In this document: positions 62,326-64,000 of the stretch, piece after piece | Position numbering within the stretch: position 1 is the stretch's first letter | How the letters are laid out: each line of letters opens with the position of its first letter | NCBI RefSeq assembly: GCF_019802285.1 | Contig: NZ_JAIEUJ010000001.1 | Coordinates: 496,001-560,000, forward strand | Length of the DNA: 64,000 nt | From: Novilysobacter antarcticus | GTDB lineage: Bacteria > Pseudomonadota > Gammaproteobacteria > Xanthomonadales > Xanthomonadaceae | Direction: 5' to 3' | Notes under the pieces: model-generated | What the model was told of the DNA's origin: nothing | The model's database searches: none | What the model saw: the letters and a program-made list of their open reading frames with translations, nothing else | Translations under genes and position numbers: made by a program

Positions 62326-63513
62326 ATGAGCCACAAACCGCAGATTCGTATCCCCGCCACCTACATGCGTGGCGGCACCAGCAAGGGTGTGTTTTTTCGC
62401 CTTGACGACCTGCCCGAAGCCGCGCGCGTGCCCGGCACGGCCCGCGACGCCTTGCTGCTGCGGGTGATCGGCAGTCCCGATCCCTACGGCAAGCAGACCG
62501 ACGGGATGGGCGGCGCGACCTCCAGCACCAGTAAGACGGTGATCGTCAGCGCCAGCACGCGGCCGGACCACGATGTTGATTACCTGTTCGGCCAGGTCGC
62601 GATCGACAAGGCCTTCGTGGACTGGAGCGGCAACTGCGGCAACCTCACCGCGGCGGTCGGCTCGTTCGCGATCAGCAACGGGCTGGTGGAGGCGGCGCGC
62701 ATCCCGGCCGATGGCATCTGCACGGTGCGTATCTGGCAGGCCAACATCGGCAAGACCATCATCGCCCACGTGCCGATAACGGCCGGGCAGGTGCAGGAAA
62801 CCGGTGACTTCGAGCTGGACGGGGTGACCTTCCCGGCGGCCGAAGTGGCGGTGGAATTCCTCGACCCGGCCGACGACGGCGAGGAGGGCGGGGCGATGTT
62901 CCCCACCGGCAACGTCGTCGATGAGCTGGAGGTGCCCGGCGTCGGCACCTTCCCGGCGACGCTGATCAACGCCGGTATCCCGACGATCTTCATCAACGCC
63001 GATTCGATCGGCTACACGGGCGCCGAGTTGCAGGACGCGGTCAACGGCGACCCGAAGGCGCTGGCAATGTTCGAGACCATCAGAGCGCACGGCGCGGTGC
63101 GCATGGGCCTGATCGTGCATATCGACGAGGCCGCTGGGCGGCAGCACACGCCGAAGGTCGCGATCGTGGCGCCACCCGCGTCTTATACCGCCTCCAGCGG
63201 AAAAGTGGTTGCCGCCGACGACATCGACCTCAACGTGCGCGCCATGTCGATGGGCAAGCTGCACCACGCGATGATGGGCACCGCGGCGGTTGCGATCGGC
63301 ACCGCCGCAGCCGTTCCCGGCACCCTGGTGAACCTGGCAGCGGGCGGCGGCGATCGGACGGCGGTGACCTTCGGCCATCCGTCCGGAACCCTCCGGGTGG
63401 GGGCTGAAGCAGTGCAGGTGGACGGGAAGTGGCAGGTCACCAAGGCCATCATGAGCCGCAGCGCGCGTGTACTCATGGAAGGCTGGGTGCGGGTTCCCGC
63501 CGACGCGTTCTGA
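62326..63513 (+). CDS. prpF: PrpF, 2-methylaconitate cis-trans isomerase
   Basis: 395 residues of the diaminopimelate-epimerase fold. ATYMRGGTSKGVFFRLDDLP is the classic N-terminus, then GMGGATSSTSKTVIVS, WSGNCGNLTAAVGSFA with cysteine, and FINADSIGYTGAELQ. It isomerises the trans- or cis-2-methylaconitate made by AcnD. It starts 46 bases after acnD and completes the AcnD-PrpF pair. Confidence 0.95.
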   Translation: MSHKPQIRIPATYMRGGTSKGVFFRLDDLPEAARVPGTARDALLLRVIGSPDPYGKQTDGMGGATSSTSKTVIVSASTRPDHDVDYLFGQVAIDKAFVDWSGNCGNLTAAVGSFAISNGLVEAARIPADGICTVRIWQANIGKTIIAHVPITAGQVQETGDFELDGVTFPAAEVAVEFLDPADDGEEGGAMFPTGNVVDELEVPGVGTFPATLINAGIPTIFINADSIGYTGAELQDAVNGDPKALAMFETIRAHGAVRMGLIVHIDEAAGRQHTPKVAIVAPPASYTASSGKVVAADDIDLNVRAMSMGKLHHAMMGTAAVAIGTAAAVPGTLVNLAAGGGDRTAVTFGHPSGTLRVGAEAVQVDGKWQVTKAIMSRSARVLMEGWVRVPADAF

Positions 63514-63668
63514 GCACTCGTGCACCTGGTCGCGCCCCTCCGGGCATTGCAGGCCCCGTGTTGTTACACCATGTCCAACCCAGCCTTTGGCACTGCCGAT
63601 CGCAGCCCGTGTCGGTTAGAACAGGGCATGGCTTTTTGCGTCATCTGAATTCATTTCCGGAGATCTCC

Positions 63669-64000
63669 TTGAAGAAGACCCTGCTTTTTGCTGCGACTGC
63701 TGTCGCCTTGACCCTGGGTGCGCCGCTGGCCGCCAATGCCGATGACCGCTGCCTGGACGCCACCTGCGACCTGCGCGCGCTCTATGCAGCACCCGACAAC
63801 GCCGGCGGCAGCGCAGACACCGCGGCCGTCTCGGCCACCCGCTTCGGTAGCTGGGGCATCGACACCGATGGCATGAATCCGGACGTCCGTCCGGGCGATG
63901 ACTTCTTCGGCTATGTCAGCGGCAAATGGGCGGAAGAGACCGAAATTCCGGCCGACAAGTCGATGTACGGCTCGTTCCTCGGCCTGCGTGACCTGTCCGA
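63669..64000 (+). CDS. M13 family metallopeptidase, 5' part
   Basis: 110 codons to the window edge; the gene continues beyond. The TTG at 63669 follows GGAG and opens a signal peptide (LKKTLLFAATAVALTLGAPL) ending in ANA. The sequence FGSWGIDTDGMNPDVRPGDD with FFGYVSGKWAEETEIPADKS is the typical N-terminus of M13 (neprilysin/PepO) zinc peptidases. The zinc motif HEXXH lies outside the window. Exported peptidase predicted. Confidence 0.85.
   Translation, partial: MKKTLLFAATAVALTLGAPLAANADDRCLDATCDLRALYAAPDNAGGSADTAAVSATRFGSWGIDTDGMNPDVRPGDDFFGYVSGKWAEETEIPADKSMYGSFLGLRDLS

Noticed and set aside
61852-63525. Minus-strand open frame of 557 codons
   Set aside because: Opposite acnD and prpF; product is His/Arg/Gly-rich and unstructured.

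Overview
The window is GC-rich chromosomal DNA, densely packed with genes, with no insertion sequence, CRISPR array, tRNA or rRNA that I could recognise. The gene content points to a gammaproteobacterium of the Xanthomonadaceae, such as a Lysobacter- or Luteimonas-like organism: a PutP symporter, a PQQ glucose dehydrogenase, the AcnD/PrpF methylcitrate branch, a complete clade I nitrous-oxide-reductase operon, many small lipoproteins and periplasmic hydrolases. This assignment is inference from gene types and codon use, not from a marker gene.

Layout. 0-10 kb: a DUF4130-UdgX DNA-repair fusion, small lipoproteins, an esterase, a KefB-type antiporter, PutP, an MFS transporter, an MBL-like protein and a DJ-1/PfpI remnant. 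9.4-14.1 kb, minus strand: pirin, a glutathionyl-hydroquinone reductase and a zinc-ribbon / small membrane protein / SPFH-SHOCT trio resembling the Bacillus YdjGHI membrane module. 14-24.8 kb, plus strand: an acyltransferase and a run of exported proteins (PHB-depolymerase-like esterase, duplicated-domain lipoprotein, porin, Tat-exported dienelactone hydrolase and LD-carboxypeptidase, OsmC-like protein, amidohydrolase with a CIA30-like tail, M20 amidohydrolase). 24.8-28.5 kb, minus strand: a compact, translationally coupled three-gene operon with a fatty-acid-hydroxylase-type enzyme, a ketosynthase III fused to a haem-oxygenase-like diiron domain, and a protein I do not recognise. This is the best candidate for an undescribed pathway. 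28.5-34.3 kb, minus strand: coiled-coil membrane protein, flavin-fold stress protein, PQQ dehydrogenase, lipid-anchored azurin, ferritin-like protein.

34.4-43.5 kb: nosRZDFYLX, the whole N2O reduction machinery, with genes overlapping by 4 bp from nosD to nosL. NosZ carries both a twin-arginine motif and a lipobox-like LSGC; the neighbouring azurin is also a predicted lipoprotein, so membrane-tethered electron transfer to NosZ is plausible. No nir or nor genes are present in the window. 43.6-52.1 kb: an EF-hand protein of unknown role that looks like a secreted effector, an M14 carboxypeptidase, and the four-gene ligase-associated DNA repair operon (exonuclease, ATP-dependent ligase, Lhr-like helicase, PdeM). 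52.2-55 kb: a basic low-complexity protein and a YadA-type trimeric adhesin. 55.2-64 kb: ornithine cyclodeaminase divergent from an Lrp-type regulator, sirtuin, outer-membrane barrel, lipocalin, acnD-prpF and the 5' end of an M13 metallopeptidase.

Most antisense open frames of several hundred codons were treated as shadows caused by high GC content. Start sites were often moved inward where a signal peptide, lipobox or ribosome binding site decided the matter; these choices are explained per entry.
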